Shown here piece by piece: positions 1-7,950 of a stretch of DNA of 45,210 nucleotides (within the stretch, counting starts at the first letter, position 1; each line of letters opens with the position of its first letter). The DNA is from Chthoniobacteraceae bacterium (GTDB lineage Bacteria > Verrucomicrobiota > Verrucomicrobiia > Chthoniobacterales > Chthoniobacteraceae), in NCBI GenBank assembly GCA_947449735.1, contig CANFTB010000039.1, forward strand, positions 1 through 45,210, in the 5' to 3' direction. The position numbers were made by a program, and so were the translations under genes. Under the pieces are notes generated by a model, which ran no database searches, was not told the origin of the DNA, and saw nothing but the letters and a program-made list of their open reading frames with translations.

Positions 1-2
1 AG

Positions 3-90
3 TGGCGGAGGGAGCGGGATTCGAACCCGCGGAACCTTTCGGTTCTCCGGTTTTCAAGACCGGTGCAATAAACCACTCTACCATCCCTCC
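3..90 (-). tRNA. tRNA-Ser (anticodon UGA)
   Basis: On the minus strand this folds as a class II tRNA. The acceptor stem pairs GGAGGGA (84-90) with TCCCTCC (7-13). The discriminator is G (6) and a genomically encoded CCA lies at 3-5. The anticodon loop CTTGAAA is closed by CCGGT/ACCGG and places the anticodon TGA at 54-56. A variable arm (GAACCGAAAGGTTC) is long, as expected for serine, and the T loop reads GGTTCGAATCC. It decodes UCN serine codons, chiefly UCA. It lies just downstream of thrS on the same strand, so read-through from thrS is possible. Confidence 0.97.
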
Positions 91-200
91 ATTACTAAAC
101 GCCGGACCACCTTCCGGCCGGCCTGCCCACTCTAGCCAACCCCGCCGGCGCCTCAAGGCGCAAATATGCGCGCAAACTTGCGCCCACACAAACGCCCCGC

Positions 201-234
201 TTCACCGGGACGGCCTGCCTTCACCGGGACGGCC
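201..234. repeat. Short tandem direct repeat, 15-base unit twice
   Basis: TTCACCGGGACGGCC occurs at 201-215 and again at 220-234, separated by four bases. The repeats lie in the 178-base gap between the tRNA gene and the end of thrS. Nothing else is recognisable in that gap. They may be a replication-slippage product; no function can be assigned. Confidence 0.6.
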
Positions 235-268
235 CCGCATCACCTGCCGCGAACCCCCCACCCGGGGC

Positions 269-2104
269 TCACGCCTCGTTGCCCCTCCGCTCGCGGATTG
301 ACGCCAGCAGGTCAGCCACCACCTCGCCCCGCGGCTTCGCCCCCAGGTTGCCCTTCCCGTGCACCCGCACGCTCAAGGCCCCCGCCTCCAGATCCCGGCG
401 CCCCAGAACGAGCATCGTGTGCACCTTCGCCTCCTCCGCGCGCAACACCTTCCCGTTGATCTTGTCCGAACTCGCGTCCACCTCCGCCCGCACCCCGTGG
501 CCGCGCAGTTCCGCCCGCAACGCGGACGCCGCCTCCACCAGTTCCGGCTCGTCGCCGATCGGCAAAATGCGCACCTGCTCCGGCGCCAGCCACAGCGGGA
601 AATTCCCAGCGTAGTGCTCGATCAAAAACCCGATGAACCGTTCGTGCGTCCCCAGCGGCGCGCGGTGGATGCAAAGCGGCGTCTTTTCCGTGTTGTCCCG
701 GTCCTTGTAAACCAGCCCGAACCGCGCCGGCACCGCGAAGTCCACCTGGTTCGTCGCGATCGTAAACTCGCGCCCGATCGCGCTCCACACCTGCACGTCG
801 ATCTTCGGCCCGTAAAAGGCCGCCTCGTTCGGCACCTCCACGTAGTTGATCCCCGACTTCTGCAGCACCCCGCGCACCATTTCCTCCGTCTGCTTCCACA
901 TCTCGGGGTCGTTCACAAACTTCTCCCCGAGCCGCGCCGGGTCGTGCGTGGAAAAGCGCATCAAATAGTCCTTCAGGCCGAATATCTTGAAGTACTTCAA
1001 GTACATCTCGTTCACCGCCATGAACTCTTCCTCAAACTGCGCCGGCGTGCAGTAGATGTGCGCGTCGTTCATCTGCATCGAGCGCACCCGCATCAACCCC
1101 AGCAGCTCGCCCGACTGCTCGTACCGATAGCATGTCCCGTACTCCGCCAAGCGCAGAGGCAGGTCCCGGTAGCTGTGCGGCACCGCCTTGAAGATCTTGT
1201 GGTGGTGCGGGCAGTTCATCGCCTTCAAATAGTACCGGTCTGAAACGCCGCCGGCACCGCCCTCGGCGTTCTTGTCGGACAGTTCCATCGGAGGGAACAT
1301 GCTCTCCTCGTAGTACGGGAGGTGTCCGCTCGTGAGGTACATGTTTTCACGCGCGAGGTGCGGCGTGCGCACACGCTGGTAGCCCGCGGCAAACTCGGAC
1401 TCCTTCGCCAGCTTCTCGAGCTCCTCGATGAGCACCGTTCCGTTGGGAAGCCACAGCGGGAGCCCGGGCCCGACGTCGTCGTCGAACGCAAAAAGGTCCA
1501 TCTCGCGGCCGAGCTTCCGATGGTCGCGCCGCTTGGCCTCCTCGAGCATCGTGAAGTAGGCCTCCATCTCTGCCTTCTTTTTAAACGCCGTCCCGTAAAT
1601 GCGCTGCAACTGCGGGTTGCGCTCGTCCCCCTTGTAATAGGCGCTGGCCACGTGGGTGAGTTTGAAAGCGCCAATGTTGCCCGTGCGCATCACGTGCGGG
1701 CCCGCGCACAAGTCGATGAACTCGCCGTTCGTATACAGCGAGATCTCCTCGTCCTCCGGAATCCCGGTCAGGATGTCCAGCTTGAAGCGGCTCGCCTCCT
1801 GCCTGTCGGCAAGCGCGGCCAGGCGTCCCTGGGTTGCCATTTCCATCGCCTCGGCGCGGCTCACCACCCGGCGCTCAAACACATGGTTCGCCTTGATCTC
1901 GCGCCCCATCTCCTCCTCGATCCGGCCGAAGTCCTCCGGAGAAATCCGGTGCCCCAGCTGCACGTCGTAATAAAAGCCGTTTTCCACAGGCGGACCTGCG
2001 GCAAACTGGGCGTCCGGCCAAATTCGGGAGATAGCGGTTGCCAGAACGTGGGCGGCGGAGTGGCGGATCCGTTCCAGCTCGGTCATGGGATTTTTGGGGT
2101 TCAT
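269..2104 (-). CDS. thrS: Threonyl-tRNA synthetase lacking the TGS domain
   Basis: Cytoplasmic class II synthetase that charges tRNA-Thr, 611 residues. The protein opens almost directly with the editing domain: the HSAAH motif lies within the first 20 residues and is followed by a [11 protein letters not shown] stretch. The catalytic core shows motif 2 ([18 protein letters not shown]) and motif 3 ([15 protein letters not shown]). The zinc ligands are Cys in MNCP, His in NDAH and His in CIHRA. A C-terminal anticodon-binding domain begins around [11 protein letters not shown]. The usual N-terminal TGS domain of about 60 residues is absent. ATG at 2104 is the first ATG of the frame and no upstream frame resembles TGS. 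Identification is secure; only the missing N-terminus is unusual. Confidence 0.97.
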   Translation of the reverse strand: MNPKNPMTELERIRHSAAHVLATAISRIWPDAQFAAGPPVENGFYYDVQLGHRISPEDFGRIEEEMGREIKANHVFERRVVSRAEAMEMATQGRLAALADRQEASRFKLDILTGIPEDEEISLYTNGEFIDLCAGPHVMRTGNIGAFKLTHVASAYYKGDERNPQLQRIYGTAFKKKAEMEAYFTMLEEAKRRDHRKLGREMDLFAFDDDVGPGLPLWLPNGTVLIEELEKLAKESEFAAGYQRVRTPHLARENMYLTSGHLPYYEESMFPPMELSDKNAEGGAGGVSDRYYLKAMNCPHHHKIFKAVPHSYRDLPLRLAEYGTCYRYEQSGELLGLMRVRSMQMNDAHIYCTPAQFEEEFMAVNEMYLKYFKIFGLKDYLMRFSTHDPARLGEKFVNDPEMWKQTEEMVRGVLQKSGINYVEVPNEAAFYGPKIDVQVWSAIGREFTIATNQVDFAVPARFGLVYKDRDNTEKTPLCIHRAPLGTHERFIGFLIEHYAGNFPLWLAPEQVRILPIGDEPELVEAASALRAELRGHGVRAEVDASSDKINGKVLRAEEAKVHTMLVLGRRDLEAGALSVRVHGKGNLGAKPRGEVVADLLASIRERRGNEA

Positions 2105-2256
2105 CGGAAAATTTGGGCGTTTTATTCGGGAGAGTCTTTCTAAGGGAGGGACCGCTCCGAGGCAACAAGTAGCATATTTCGGGGTACAGCTTCAGAGGGG
2201 GCAAAGGAGGCGAACCGGAGGGGCCCGCCAGAGAGAGACCCCCGTCCTGAGGGATT

Positions 2257-2283
2257 AAAAAGCACCCCTAGCCCGCCTAGGGG
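2257..2283 (-). terminator. Hairpin plus T-run in the thrS leader (possible attenuator)
   Basis: The inverted repeat CCCCTAG (2265-2271) / CTAGGGG (2277-2283) has a five-base loop. Read on the minus strand it is followed by TGCTTTTTAAT, which is the layout of an intrinsic terminator. It sits about 160 bases upstream of the thrS ATG, and no minus-strand gene ends just before it. It could therefore attenuate thrS or stop antisense transcription. A third CTAGGGG lies at 2290-2296. No T-box consensus was recognised. Confidence 0.35.
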
Positions 2284-2321
2284 CGTCCACTAGGGGGGCG
2301 GGGGACGATCCCTGAGAGACA

Positions 2322-2347
2322 AGCCGAGTAAAAAGCAGCCGAGTAAA
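2322..2347. repeat. Pair of AGCCGAGTAAA direct repeats before the wHTH gene
   Basis: AGCCGAGTAAA occurs at 2322-2332 and 2337-2347, 15 bases apart start to start, ending six bases before the ATG at 2353. The spacing and the position next to a putative DNA-binding protein would suit an operator, but this is inference only. Confidence 0.35.
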
Positions 2348-2352
2348 CGCCA

Positions 2353-2850
2353 ATGAACACCAGAGAGAAAAACCGCCAAGCTGCCAACATCCGCTCCTTT
2401 CTCAAGAGAATCGCGGACGCCCTGCACCCCTCGCAGGCGCCGGACAAGGACCCATCCTCCCCTGCCCTGCGAATCGTGAAGCTCCCGGAAACGTCCCTTG
2501 TGCAGGCCGGCGACGGGGGCGGGTTTGAAAACCTGCAGCCCTGCGCGGCCTTCCGCATGCGCTGCATCAGGCTGTTGCAGGAGGAGGAGTCGCTGACGCT
2601 CGGGCAGGCTGCCGCCCTTCTGGAATTGCCGATGGAAGCCGTCAGGGCCCAGTTCAACGAACTGCGGCAGCTCAGGCTGATAGAGCCCTGCGGCGTGCGC
2701 TCCACAGCGGAGGGCATCCGGCAGGTTTTCTGCCTCAACCCGACCCATCCGGGACTCGAATTCGTCCTCGGACCGGAACCCGGCGCCGTCTGCATCTCAC
2801 AAACCCATCCGAACGACACCCTTCTTGAGATTGACCTGAATTCCGCGTAA
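2353..2850 (+). CDS. Small winged-helix-like protein of unknown function
   Basis: A 165-residue protein without signal peptide or membrane segment. The middle (about residues 65-125) reads as a winged helix-turn-helix of the ArsR/MarR kind. A helix near RMRCIRLLQEEESLT is followed by LGQAAALLELPMEAVRAQF, then a recognition-helix-like NELRQLRLIEP and a wing. The first 60 residues are basic then Pro/Asp-rich, and the last 35 are acidic. No metal-binding cysteine pair typical of ArsR is seen. It lies 26 bases upstream of the beta-propeller gene on the same strand and could be cotranscribed with it. Function as a regulator is inferred from fold-like pattern only. Confidence 0.6.
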   Translation: MNTREKNRQAANIRSFLKRIADALHPSQAPDKDPSSPALRIVKLPETSLVQAGDGGGFENLQPCAAFRMRCIRLLQEEESLTLGQAAALLELPMEAVRAQFNELRQLRLIEPCGVRSTAEGIRQVFCLNPTHPGLEFVLGPEPGAVCISQTHPNDTLLEIDLNSA

Positions 2851-2876
2851 TACAGAGGGGACACCCAGCGTCCTCC

Positions 2877-4349
2877 ATGAAAACCACCCGCCTCCTTCCC
2901 TCGCTCCTCGCCGTTTTTCCCCTGCTCGCCGCATGTCCCGCAAAGGCGGCGGACTGGCCCCGCTGGAGGGGGGCCGACTTCGACGACATTTCCAAGGAAA
3001 CAGGCCTTCTCAAGACCTGGCCGGCAAGCGGTCCGACCAAAGTCTGGACCAGCGACAAGGCGGGCCTCGGATATTCCGGCTATTCCATCGTTGCCGGGAC
3101 CCTCTACACGATGGGTCTCAAGGAGGACACCGAGCTTCTTCTGGCCTTCAACGCGGCCACCGGTGAACTCAAGTGGTCCACGCCGGTTGGTCCGATTCTC
3201 ACCAACAAATGGGGCGACGGCCCCCGCGGCACGCCCAGTGTCGACGGCGACCGCGTCTACGCCATGAGCGGACAGGGCGTGGTCATCTGCGCCAGCGCGG
3301 CCGACGGTAAGATGGTTTGGACGGCGGCGATGAAGGACTTTGGCGGAAAGGTTCCCGGTTGGGGCTACACGGAGAGCGTTTTGGTGGACGGCGACAAGGT
3401 GGTCTGCACGCCGGGCGGATCCCAGGGCACGCTTCTGGCGCTCGACAAAAAGACCGGCGCAAAAGCGTGGCAGACCGCCGACTGGACCGACGGGGCGCAG
3501 TATTCCTCGGTCATCGCCGTCAACCACAGCGGTTCCCGCCAGTACATCGCCCTGACGATGCAGCATTTCGGCGGGTTCGACGCGAAGGACGGCCGCAAGC
3601 TCTGGATGTCGGACTGGACGGGACGCACGGCGGTCATCCCGACGCCCATTTTTTCCAATGGGGACGTCTACGTGGCCAGCGGGTACGGGGTGGGCTGCAA
3701 GCTGGTCCACATCGGCGCGCAGAACAAGGTGGAGGACGGCTGGACGAACACCAACATGGTGAACCACCACGGCGGGGTGATCCTGCACAAGGGGTTCCTC
3801 TACGGCTACTCGGACAAGGGCGGCTGGACCTGCCAGGACTGGAAGTCCGGGGAAGTGAAATGGGCGGACAAGAGCCTTGGCAAGGGAGCGGTGCACTGCG
3901 CCGACGGCATGCTGTATCTGCTTGAGGAGAGCTCGGGAACGGTGGCGCTCATCGAGGCCTCGCCCGCCGGCTGGAAGGAGCACTCCCGCTTCAAACTCGA
4001 CCCCCAAACCAGCCAGCGCAAGCCGGACGGCAAGGTCTGGACGCACCCCGTCGTCGCGGACGGACGGCTGTACCTTCGCGACCAGGAAATGCTCACGTGT
4101 TTTGACGTGCGGGATCCGAAGGCTCCCGCCGCGGCCCAAAACGCGGTGCAGCCGAAGTTCACCGATCCCAAGCAGGCGGAGGCCGCGGCGATCAAGCAGT
4201 ATCCTGCGCTGGCGACCCCGGGCTCGCCGTTTAACCAGGCGTTTGTGGCGAAAGTTCAGGAACTGCGGCAGAAGCAACCGGCGCTGTTCGGCAATCCGAA
4301 CTGGCCGCTGCTGATCGCCAACGATGTGGCGCAGCACCTTCCCCGCTAG
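2877..4349 (+). CDS. Exported PQQ-like beta-propeller protein
   Basis: A 490-residue protein with an N-terminal Sec signal (MKTTRLLPSLLAVFPLLAAC; the Cys near residue 21 could instead make it a lipoprotein) followed by a DWPRWRG motif common in exported PQQ-like propellers of Planctomycetes and Verrucomicrobia. Several blades are visible as repeats of the type LLAFNAATGELKW, VICASAADGKMVW, LLALDKKTGAKAW and FGGFDAKDGRKLW. These resemble PQQ-dehydrogenase and BamB propellers. No catalytic quinoprotein disulfide motif was recognised, so it may be a binding or scaffold propeller rather than an active dehydrogenase. GAGGGG lies upstream of the ATG but rather far for a normal ribosome site. It converges with the P-type ATPase gene. 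Confidence 0.85.
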   Translation: MKTTRLLPSLLAVFPLLAACPAKAADWPRWRGADFDDISKETGLLKTWPASGPTKVWTSDKAGLGYSGYSIVAGTLYTMGLKEDTELLLAFNAATGELKWSTPVGPILTNKWGDGPRGTPSVDGDRVYAMSGQGVVICASAADGKMVWTAAMKDFGGKVPGWGYTESVLVDGDKVVCTPGGSQGTLLALDKKTGAKAWQTADWTDGAQYSSVIAVNHSGSRQYIALTMQHFGGFDAKDGRKLWMSDWTGRTAVIPTPIFSNGDVYVASGYGVGCKLVHIGAQNKVEDGWTNTNMVNHHGGVILHKGFLYGYSDKGGWTCQDWKSGEVKWADKSLGKGAVHCADGMLYLLEESSGTVALIEASPAGWKEHSRFKLDPQTSQRKPDGKVWTHPVVADGRLYLRDQEMLTCFDVRDPKAPAAAQNAVQPKFTDPKQAEAAAIKQYPALATPGSPFNQAFVAKVQELRQKQPALFGNPNWPLLIANDVAQHLPR

Positions 4350-4368
4350 GGGACGGAAGTCTCACAGT

Positions 4369-4385
4369 CGGAGCACCTAGCTCCG
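4369..4385. terminator. Hairpin between convergent genes
   Basis: CGGAGC (4369-4374) and GCTCCG (4380-4385) form a six-pair stem with a five-base loop in the 52-base gap between the convergent propeller and ATPase genes. The position suits a bidirectional terminator but there is no T-run on either side. Confidence 0.3.
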
Positions 4386-4401
4386 GCCGGGGTTCCCCGC
4401 T

Positions 4402-7083
4402 TCAGCTGCGCGCCTTTTGCAGCAGCTTCCGGCATTCCTCCACCCACAGCACGAGACTGGCAACTCCGACGAGGGTGAACAAGGTGGACACCGGTATGGG
4501 TACGGTGTGAAACACGCTGTTCAACGCCGGTGAATAGATGACCGCGGCTTGAAGCGCCACGCTCAGACCCAGCCCCCCCAAAAGCCAGGGATTTTCAAGG
4601 ATCCCCAGCTTGAAGACCGACCGGGTTTCAGACTGGCAGTTCAACGCGTTAAACCACTGGCACATCGCAAGCACCGTGAACGTCTCAGAGCCGGCCGCCG
4701 CCTGAGGCACCCCGCTCCTCTGTCGCCAGACAAACCACCCCAACGTCGCAACCACCGCCGCCGGAACGAGGACCAAGACCCTCCGGCGCATCCGCGAGTC
4801 CACGAGACGGCTTTGCGTGGAAACCGGTGGACGGCTCAGCTCCTGCCCGTCCTTAGGTTCCAGCACCAGATTTGCAGTCAGGGTGGTTTCCGTGACGATG
4901 TTGATCCACAGGATCTGCACCGCCGAGAGGGGCGAATGAAACCCCGAAACCATCGCCAGCAACAGCACAAGTATCTCGTCCAGCGAGGTGACCAGCAGGA
5001 ACAGGATCACCTTTTTCAGGTTCCAATAGACAACGCGCCCCTGTTCCACGGCCGCGACGATAGTCGAAAACCGGTCGTCCGTGATCACGATGCTGGCGGC
5101 GTCCTTGGCGACATCCGTGCCGCTCTCGCCCATCGCCACGCCCACGTCCGCTTGTGCGAGCGCGGGAGCGTCGTTCACCCCGTCGCCGGTCATCGCGACG
5201 ACTTCGCCGCCCGCCTGCAGCGCCGTGACGATCCGCAGCTTTTGCGAGGGTTCCACGCGGCTGAACACCGCGACCGAATTCAGTCTTTCCCGCAGATCAG
5301 CCCCGCTCATCGCGTCGAGCTGAGAGCCGTCGATCGCGCAATCGGCCGCCGTCGCGATCCCCAGTTCGCGGGCGATTGCAAGGCCCGCCAGCGGATGGTC
5401 GCCTGTCAGCATCATCAACCGGATGCCCGCCGCCTTGCAGTTGGCGATCGCTTCCCTTGCGTCTTCCCTCGGAGGATCGATCTGCCCGACCACCCCCAGC
5501 AGGGTCGCGCGTCCTTCTAGCGATTTCAGATCGACAACGTCCGGCCTCAAATCCCCGCGCACCACGGCGATCGCGAGCACTCTCATCCCACTGCAGGACA
5601 TTTCAGTCACAACCGCCAGCGCCCCCGATTCACCCGGGGGAGCGGTTCTGCCGCACAGGGGCAGCACCGCTTCCGGCGCCCCCTTGATGATTCCAAAGAC
5701 GTCCCCCGTGGGGCCGTTGTGCCACGTCCACATCACCCTTGTTGCCGAATCAAAGGGTTGCTCCCCGAGCCTCGGACTCTCACTCCGGATCTTCTCCGGC
5801 TGCATGCCGGCCTTCAAAGCGACGGTGAGCAAAGCGCCCTCTGTCGGATCCCCCAACAGACCCCAGTCACCGTCCACTTTCCGGGGCAGCACGAGCTGTG
5901 CGTCGTTGCACAGGACGCAGGCCTCCAGAAGACCACGGAGCGCGGGATCCGGCTCCACCACTCGGGACCCGCCCTCCACCAATCCCCCGGCCGGTGCGTA
6001 TCCAGAACCCTCCACCGAAATGGTCCGCCCGTCCGGAAGCCACAGGCTCCTGACCGTCATTTCGTTCCGGGTAAGGGTCCCGGTTTTGTCGGTACAGATC
6101 ACGGTCGTGGACCCGAGCGTCTCGACTGCGGAGAGGCGGCGAACAATGACGCCTCTGCGCGCCATGCGCTGCCCCCCGACGGCGAGTGCGATTGTGATCG
6201 CGACCGGCAGGCCCTCGGGAACGATCGACACCATCTGGCTCATCGCCACCATCAACAGTTCCGCGACCCGCACCCCCCTAACCAGGCCGACCAACAGCAC
6301 CAGCACAAACACGCAGGCCGCAACCCCCAGCAGTCCCCTGCCCAGCCCGGCCACCTTCCGCTCAAGCGGCGTCGGCGGCTCGCATGCCTCTGCGGTCAGG
6401 CGGGCGATCTGCCCGATGGCCGTGTGTGTGCCAGTGGCCACGACGACCGCCCGCGCCCTCCCCGAGGTGACGAAGGTCCCGGCAAAAACCATGTTCCTTT
6501 GGTCTGCAAGCCTCGTCTCAAGGGGAAGCGAGACGGCCTCCTTCTGCACAGGAGTGGACTCTCCAGTCAGCATGGCCTCGGCCGTCTCAAGCGACACACT
6601 TTCCATGAGACGCGCATCCGCCGCGACGGCGTCGCCCGGCGACAGCAGCAAGACGTCCCCCCGGACAAGATCGCCGGCCAATACCAGCGCCTCTTTGCCC
6701 CCGCGCACCACCCTTGCGCTCAGCACGGCCCGTTTCCGTAAAGCCTCCACCGCCCTGCCGGCCTTCTGTTCGTGATAACAGCCGACGAGGGCGTTGACCA
6801 AAATCACCGAGGCAATCACGGCGGCGTCCCGCCACGCGGATTGCAGCCCGGCCAGAAGCAGGGCCACAAATAAAATGTAGAGGAGCGGACTCCTGAACTG
6901 CTTTAGCAGGACCTGCAGTGTGGTGGCGCCCGGCTTTTCCGGGAGGGCGTTCGCCCCGTCCGTTTCCAGCCGGATCCGCGCCTCCTCGTTGGAGAGCCCT
7001 GACGCAGAGCTCCCCACACTCCCCAGGACTTCCGGCAGCCCGCCGACGTGCCACGGAGTCGCAACGTTTCGCTGGCTGGTCAT
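4402..7083 (-). CDS. P-type cation-transporting ATPase (P2-like)
   Basis: An 893-residue inner-membrane pump. The order is that of P2 ATPases: N-terminal cation ATPase domain, M1-M2, actuator domain with TGES, M3-M4 with PEGLPVAI, then phosphorylation motif DKTGTLT (Asp332). Nucleotide-domain residues, the hinge MLTGDHP and MTGDGVNDAPAL follow, with six C-terminal membrane segments. In M6 the Ca-pump pattern NLVTD is NIVTE, and M5 carries SLDEIL, so the ion is uncertain (Ca2+, Na+, K+ or H+). It is the last gene of the ars/formate operon and begins 18 bases after focA. It may drive an ion gradient that supports formate or metalloid transport, but this is inference. Confidence 0.9.
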   Translation of the reverse strand: MTSQRNVATPWHVGGLPEVLGSVGSSASGLSNEEARIRLETDGANALPEKPGATTLQVLLKQFRSPLLYILFVALLLAGLQSAWRDAAVIASVILVNALVGCYHEQKAGRAVEALRKRAVLSARVVRGGKEALVLAGDLVRGDVLLLSPGDAVAADARLMESVSLETAEAMLTGESTPVQKEAVSLPLETRLADQRNMVFAGTFVTSGRARAVVVATGTHTAIGQIARLTAEACEPPTPLERKVAGLGRGLLGVAACVFVLVLLVGLVRGVRVAELLMVAMSQMVSIVPEGLPVAITIALAVGGQRMARRGVIVRRLSAVETLGSTTVICTDKTGTLTRNEMTVRSLWLPDGRTISVEGSGYAPAGGLVEGGSRVVEPDPALRGLLEACVLCNDAQLVLPRKVDGDWGLLGDPTEGALLTVALKAGMQPEKIRSESPRLGEQPFDSATRVMWTWHNGPTGDVFGIIKGAPEAVLPLCGRTAPPGESGALAVVTEMSCSGMRVLAIAVVRGDLRPDVVDLKSLEGRATLLGVVGQIDPPREDAREAIANCKAAGIRLMMLTGDHPLAGLAIARELGIATAADCAIDGSQLDAMSGADLRERLNSVAVFSRVEPSQKLRIVTALQAGGEVVAMTGDGVNDAPALAQADVGVAMGESGTDVAKDAASIVITDDRFSTIVAAVEQGRVVYWNLKKVILFLLVTSLDEILVLLLAMVSGFHSPLSAVQILWINIVTETTLTANLVLEPKDGQELSRPPVSTQSRLVDSRMRRRVLVLVPAAVVATLGWFVWRQRSGVPQAAAGSETFTVLAMCQWFNALNCQSETRSVFKLGILENPWLLGGLGLSVALQAAVIYSPALNSVFHTVPIPVSTLFTLVGVASLVLWVEECRKLLQKARS

Positions 7084-7101
7084 TTTAAAGGCGGAGACAG
7101 G

Positions 7102-7950
7102 TCAGACAGGTCCGCCCGCCTGCGAGGCCTCCGCTCGGCGGCGGTAGGCAATCCAGTAAACGAGCCCCACCAAGCCGGCCCCGCCGAGGATGTTTCCAAG
7201 CGTCACGGGAACCAGATTTTTGATCAAACCCATCCAGGACGGGGATGCGATGAACGACGGAACCATCAACCGCTCCACCATCGCAATGAATATGCCCGCC
7301 GGGATGAAGTACATGTTTGCAATGCTGTGCTCGAAACCGCACGCCACAAAGGCGGTCACCGGAAAGACCACCGCGAGCACCTTGTCCGTCACCGACCTTC
7401 CGGCCATGCTCAGCCACACCGCCAGACAGACGAGCATGTTGCACAGGACGCCCTTGAAAAAGGCCTCCCCGAAGGACATCGCACACTTTTCAGACGCGAT
7501 CCTGAGGGTCGCCAGGGCCACGGCGTTGGCTCCAAGCCGCCATTCCCCGGACAGCGTGACCAGGGCGGCCAGTCCCACCGCGCCGGCAAAGTTCGCCACA
7601 TAAATGACAGTCATGTGCCGCAGAAACTTCCCAACGGGCGTGCGGCCCGCGACGACACTCATCACGATCAGGTTGTTGCCTGTAAAAAGCTCGGCCCCCG
7701 CAACCACCACCAGGATGAGCCCCAGCGAAAAAGCCACTCCCCCCAGAATCCGTGCAATCGCAAAGCTCAGCGAGTGATCGCTTGCGACAACGGTCGACGT
7801 CATCGCTCCGAGCCCGATGAAGGCTCCCGCAAGGACCCCGAGCATCACCTGTTGAAGAAGCGGCAGGTTCACCTTGGTGACGCCCGTGCCTTCGATGCGC
7901 GCGGCAATCTCCCTGGGGGAGTAGCAATCGAATCCAAATATTTCAGACAT
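7102..7950 (-). CDS. focA: Formate/nitrite (FNT) family channel, FocA-like
   Basis: Inner-membrane channel of about 282 residues with six predicted membrane segments. Family hallmarks are present: NNLIVMS in the third helix region, FFKGVLCNMLVCLAVW with the paired re-entrant helix sequence, and GFEHSIANMYFIPAG, which carries the conserved gating histidine of FocA. The chosen ATG at 7950 gives MSEIFGFD and overlaps the stop of the formate dehydrogenase gene by eight bases (ATGTCTGA). An ATG nine bases earlier is possible. Given its place directly after a formate dehydrogenase it most likely imports or balances formate; nitrite or another small anion remains possible. Confidence 0.9.
   Translation of the reverse strand: MSEIFGFDCYSPREIAARIEGTGVTKVNLPLLQQVMLGVLAGAFIGLGAMTSTVVASDHSLSFAIARILGGVAFSLGLILVVVAGAELFTGNNLIVMSVVAGRTPVGKFLRHMTVIYVANFAGAVGLAALVTLSGEWRLGANAVALATLRIASEKCAMSFGEAFFKGVLCNMLVCLAVWLSMAGRSVTDKVLAVVFPVTAFVACGFEHSIANMYFIPAGIFIAMVERLMVPSFIASPSWMGLIKNLVPVTLGNILGGAGLVGLVYWIAYRRRAEASQAGGPV

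Noticed and set aside
2105..2352. T-box riboswitch before thrS
   Set aside because: No T-box bulge consensus or specifier loop could be found; only one simple hairpin is present.
2277..4337. 686-codon minus-strand open frame opposite the wHTH and propeller genes
   Set aside because: Low-complexity Arg/Gly/Val composition and no motifs; the plus-strand genes have signal peptide and blade repeats.
5423..6775. 450-codon plus-strand open frame inside the ATPase gene
   Set aside because: Ser/Thr/Pro-rich shadow; the opposite strand has all P-type ATPase motifs.
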